Shown one piece after another: positions 61,090-64,000 of a stretch of DNA of 64,000 nt. Each line of letters opens with the position of its first letter. The first letter of the stretch is position 1. A model generated the notes under the pieces. That model made no database searches, was not told where the DNA came from, and saw nothing but the letters and a program-made list of their open reading frames with translations. The position numbers were made by a program, and so were the translations under genes. This stretch comes from Albibacterium sp035514885 (GTDB lineage: Bacteria; Bacteroidota; Bacteroidia; Sphingobacteriales; Sphingobacteriaceae): positions 77,362-141,361 of the forward strand of contig NZ_DATJCH010000003.1 of NCBI RefSeq assembly GCF_035514885.1, read 5' to 3'.

Positions 61090-62469
61090 TTAAACAATGT
61101 TTGTAACGAGAGAAGGATAGAGTCCTAAACAAATGGTTATTATTGTAGCAATGGTAAGAACTACCTTATAATTTAAATTCCAAACAACTTCTTCTCTATC
61201 AGCTGGTTTAAAATACATTGCTACAATAACACGGAAATAATAGTAAATTCCAATTGCAGCATTAATAACAGCGAGAACTACCAATGTAATGTGATAATTA
61301 TGTAAAGCAGCGGCAAACATCATAAATTTACCAATAAAACCTACTGTTAAAGGGATACCTGCCAAAGAAAGCATAGCTACCAATATCATAAAAGACAAAT
61401 ATGGATTCTTTTTTGACAAGCCATTAAAAGCTTCAAAATTTTCACTTCCACTCGCTCTTTTCACAGCAATCAGGCCTCCAAAAGCTACAATGGAGGAAAG
61501 AGAATAAGCTCCAACATAAATCAGAATCCCATTAGCAGATTCTCCACCTAGACTTAATATAGCAAACAACATATATCCTACATGAGAGACACTGGAATAT
61601 GTCAGCATTCTCTTATAGCTTTGTTGCATTAAAGCGGTAATATTTCCAATAAATAAGGTAAGAACGGACATTACAGATAAAACCGGTGTCCAGAAATAAT
61701 TTAACGGCTCAAAGCAGAACCAAAATAAACGCAAGAATGCAGCAATCGCGGCAACTTTCACGATTGTGCTCATAAAAGTCGTTATCAAAATAGGTGACCC
61801 ATCATAAACATCCGGCACCCAAAAATGAAATGGTGCTGCACCTATCTTAAATCCTAAACCAATTATAAACAGAATAACCCCAGTAAAAAATAAAGGAGAG
61901 ATCGCCTGAACATTATTTTGAACATAAGCCTGGATTTCATCCAATCCGAACGATCCTGTAGCCCCGTAAATTAACGTAATTCCAAATAACAAAAACCCTG
62001 TTGAGAAAGCTCCCATCAGGAAGTATTTCAAAGAAGCCTCATTTGATCCATAATCGCTTTTGCGAATCCCCGCCAGAATATATAAAGCTACAGACATAAT
62101 CTCAATACCAATAAATAGCATAGAAAGATTATAAAAAGAAACAATAATTAATCCTCCAATTAAAGAGAACAGTATTAAAGAGAAATACTCCGCGGTATGC
62201 TCACCAATTGTATCAAAATAATCCCTGGACAGCAATAAAATCAAGATTGTTAACCCAATCATTAACATGGAAAACACGAGAGCGTAATGATCAAAAAGCA
62301 CCATCCCATTATACTGCGGAACTGCTGTACCGTTCCATTGAACAATGCAAAATACAAGAGCCACACCCAATCCAAAAATCGATATTGGCAATATGGCTTT
62401 GGTAGCCTTAAACAGTCCTAAATATAATACTAGAATCGCTAATATCGTAAGCGTAATGATTGCACCCAT
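61090..62469 (-). CDS. nuoN: NADH-quinone oxidoreductase subunit N
   Basis: One of the three antiporter-like, proton-pumping membrane subunits of complex I. The 459-aa protein has about 14 hydrophobic helices and the conserved sequence FKIGAAPFHFWVPDVYDGSPI with the functional lysine/histidine, plus MQQSYKRMLTYSSVSHVGYMLFA. It is the last gene of the nuo run, 34 bp after nuoM. The 139-bp region between it and the DedA gene has no convincing terminator, only a weak GATATC-type inverted repeat. Confidence 0.95.
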   Translation of the reverse strand: MGAIITLTILAILVLYLGLFKATKAILPISIFGLGVALVFCIVQWNGTAVPQYNGMVLFDHYALVFSMLMIGLTILILLLSRDYFDTIGEHTAEYFSLILFSLIGGLIIVSFYNLSMLFIGIEIMSVALYILAGIRKSDYGSNEASLKYFLMGAFSTGFLLFGITLIYGATGSFGLDEIQAYVQNNVQAISPLFFTGVILFIIGLGFKIGAAPFHFWVPDVYDGSPILITTFMSTIVKVAAIAAFLRLFWFCFEPLNYFWTPVLSVMSVLTLFIGNITALMQQSYKRMLTYSSVSHVGYMLFAILSLGGESANGILIYVGAYSLSSIVAFGGLIAVKRASGSENFEAFNGLSKKNPYLSFMILVAMLSLAGIPLTVGFIGKFMMFAAALHNYHITLVVLAVINAAIGIYYYFRVIVAMYFKPADREEVVWNLNYKVVLTIATIITICLGLYPSLVTNIV

Positions 62470-62503
62470 CTGTTAATATTTATTCGAAAAATCGATTGAT
62501 TTC

Positions 62504-63952
62504 TTATTTAATTGATATTTGATTAATTAAATTCGTTACTGCTGCCTCTGAAATATTTAATAAAGGCTCAGGGTAGATCCCTAATCCCAGAACAAACAAC
62601 ACCAGAATCACAAAAACAGCGGTCTCTGACCCATGAATATCTTTAAAATTAAAAGTAATATCATTCTTCTCTCCAAGCATCGTTTTCTGGTATAGACGTA
62701 ACATATATGCAGCTCCAAGAACAAGTGTTAATCCTCCAAAAACAGCATACCATATACCTGCATTATAAATACCGGCCAATAGTAAAAATTCTCCCACAAA
62801 ACCATTCGTTATGGGCAAACCAATAGCTCCCATAACGAGAACTAAAAATACAATCGCCAGCTTAGGTGCTGATAAAGCGATGCCACCCAAGTCGCTTAGA
62901 TTTTCCTTTTGAGTCCGGTTGATTATAATGTCCATAACAAAAAATAAACCTACAACATTTATCCCATGGTTAATCATTTGGATCATTGCACCCTGTAAGC
63001 CTTGGACATTCCATGCAAAAACACCAGCACTAATCAATCCAACGTGTGCAATAGACGAGTAAGCTATTAATCGTTTAATATTATTTTGTCTAAGTGCAAT
63101 AATAGAAGCATAAACAACACCTATAATACCTAAAACCAAACAGATCGTTCCATATTGTTCAAAACCAAGAGGTGAAACAGGAATCAACCATCTAATAAGA
63201 CCATATATTCCCATTTTTAACATAATACCCGCCAAAAGCATGGTTCCTGCAGTAGGCGCTGAAGTATAGGTATCGGGCTGCCATGTGTGAAAAGGAAAGA
63301 TTGGTAATTTCACAGCAAAGGCAATAAAAAACGCTATAAAAATCCATCCCTGCGTTTGAGCATCCAAGCCTAGTTGGTAAAAGGATGAAAGTTCAAAATC
63401 TCTTTCCGGTGCTTGGAAATGTAAATAGATGATGGCTGTCAACATCAATAAGCTTCCAATAAACGTATAAACAAAGAACTTCAAATTAACTCGGATACGA
63501 TCTTCTCCTCCCCAGATTGCACAGATAAAATAGATAGGAATCAATGCAGCTTCCCAACCAATATAAAACACAAATGCATCTAAAGCCATAAAGACTAGAA
63601 GTAGCCCCGATTGCATAAATAATATCAAAGCATAAAAACCACCTTTATACTCATATCGAAAAGTAGATAATATTATAAGCGGAATTAATCCATTCGTTAA
63701 CAATATCATGGGTAAGCTTATACCATCAATACCGATATGAAAATTTATACCATAAGATGGAAGCCAGGCAAAGGATTCTACAAATTGCATGGAAGCATCC
63801 GGAACAAAATTTAACAGAAAAGGTATAGTTAAAATAATTGTAAAAGATGAAACAGCTAAAGCCAATCGTTTTGCTAACTGAGATTGCTTAACAAATGCAA
63901 GTAGAATAGCGCCAAAAACAGGCATTAATAAAAGAAGGTATAAATTTTCCAT
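62504..63952 (-). CDS. nuoM: NADH-quinone oxidoreductase subunit M
   Basis: A second proton-pumping subunit of complex I, 482 aa with about 14 helices. The hallmark FHIGIDGISLPMILL, the WEAALIPIYFICAIWGG segment with the functional glutamate, VKLPIFPFHTWQPDTYTSAPTAGTMLLAGIMLKMG and NNIKRLIAYSSIAHVGLI are all present. It starts directly at the stop codon of the preceding partial gene and is followed by nuoN, the standard nuoL-M-N order. Confidence 0.97.
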   Translation of the reverse strand: MENLYLLLLMPVFGAILLAFVKQSQLAKRLALAVSSFTIILTIPFLLNFVPDASMQFVESFAWLPSYGINFHIGIDGISLPMILLTNGLIPLIILSTFRYEYKGGFYALILFMQSGLLLVFMALDAFVFYIGWEAALIPIYFICAIWGGEDRIRVNLKFFVYTFIGSLLMLTAIIYLHFQAPERDFELSSFYQLGLDAQTQGWIFIAFFIAFAVKLPIFPFHTWQPDTYTSAPTAGTMLLAGIMLKMGIYGLIRWLIPVSPLGFEQYGTICLVLGIIGVVYASIIALRQNNIKRLIAYSSIAHVGLISAGVFAWNVQGLQGAMIQMINHGINVVGLFFVMDIIINRTQKENLSDLGGIALSAPKLAIVFLVLVMGAIGLPITNGFVGEFLLLAGIYNAGIWYAVFGGLTLVLGAAYMLRLYQKTMLGEKNDITFNFKDIHGSETAVFVILVLFVLGLGIYPEPLLNISEAAVTNLINQISIK

Positions 63953-64000
63953 TTATTGCAGTAATCCTTTAAATTGTATAAATGCCATAAAACAAGAGCA
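63953..64000 (-). CDS. 3' end of a preceding gene, probably nuoL
   Basis: The frame reads 15 residues (CSCFMAFIQFKGLLQ) and a TAA that abuts the nuoM ATG with no spacer. A hydrophobic C-terminus and the nuoL-nuoM-nuoN order support nuoL, but another frame with an earlier stop is possible and only 48 bp are visible. Confidence 0.4.
   Translation of the reverse strand, partial: CSCFMAFIQFKGLLQ

Overview
The window looks like an ordinary chromosomal segment of a low-GC Bacteroidota bacterium, most likely a Pedobacter/Sphingobacterium relative (Sphingobacteriaceae). The evidence is Bacteroidota-style promoters (TAnnTTTG -7 boxes), a bacillithiol-type BshA, a LptE-like lipoprotein behind a sigma-54 activator, an OstA-like protein, YfhO and DUF4834 membrane proteins, two adjacent rhomboid proteases and a split beta-lactamase-type NagZ relative. 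The species assignment is inference. I see no tRNA, rRNA, CRISPR array, prophage or intact insertion sequence. Almost every base belongs to housekeeping genes.

Layout. 1-782: truncated AsmA-like envelope gene (-). 938-5418: miaB, sigma-54 activator, lptE, TPR protein and secG (+), closed by a strong terminator. 5646-7652: groES-groEL (+), also with a terminator. 7785-9326: S41 lipoprotein protease (+). 9331-10691: lipB and an Sfp-type phosphopantetheinyl transferase (-). 10823-11359: dcd (+). 11356-15420: prfB, which needs a programmed +1 frameshift, and a SNF2 helicase (-). 15590-18275: rplM-rpsI-rpsB-tsf (-). 18393-22776: small polysaccharide cluster with a flippase, a methyltransferase and glycosyltransferases (+). 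22773-24880: glycerate kinase and a D-2-hydroxyacid dehydrogenase (-). A 394-bp gene-free stretch follows.

25275-30011: YfhO, DUF4834, PH-like protein and tilS (-). 30126-32435: OstA/LptA-like protein (+). 32386-33494: rdgB and a protein that I read as a possible DNA polymerase III psi (HolD)-like subunit (-). 33619-34950: surA-like PPIase (+). 34977-44160 (-): NTF2-like protein, cysS, EEP-family protein, two rhomboids, mutL, miaA and a Gfo/Idh/MocA oxidoreductase. 44228-45010: GNAT/Mom-like protein (-). 45115-48124: beta-lactamase-type protein and bshA (+). 48262-53128: rimP-nusA-infB (+). 53208-55028: MsbA-like ABC exporter (-). 55198-57214: aminotransferase and tyrA (+). 57207-60950: biotin carrier, rsmE, CorC-like protein, ppa and DedA (-). 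61090-64000: nuoN, nuoM and the end of the next nuo gene (-).

How the genes fit together. Themes are translation and tRNA/rRNA maturation (miaA, miaB, tilS, cysS, rsmE, rimP, nusA, infB, prfB, ribosomal proteins), outer-membrane and LPS biogenesis (LptE, OstA-like, SurA-like, MsbA-like, AsmA-like) and genome maintenance (mutL, rdgB, dcd, HolD-like). The observations most worth testing are an intrinsic terminator inside the rimP-nusA-infB leader (possible NusA autoregulation), a HolD-like gene beside rdgB, and a near-consensus sigma-54 promoter before the OstA-like gene in a window that also encodes a sigma-54 activator beside lptE. Next come the loss of the GH3 catalytic half in the NagZ-like protein and a MutL whose endonuclease motifs are degenerate.
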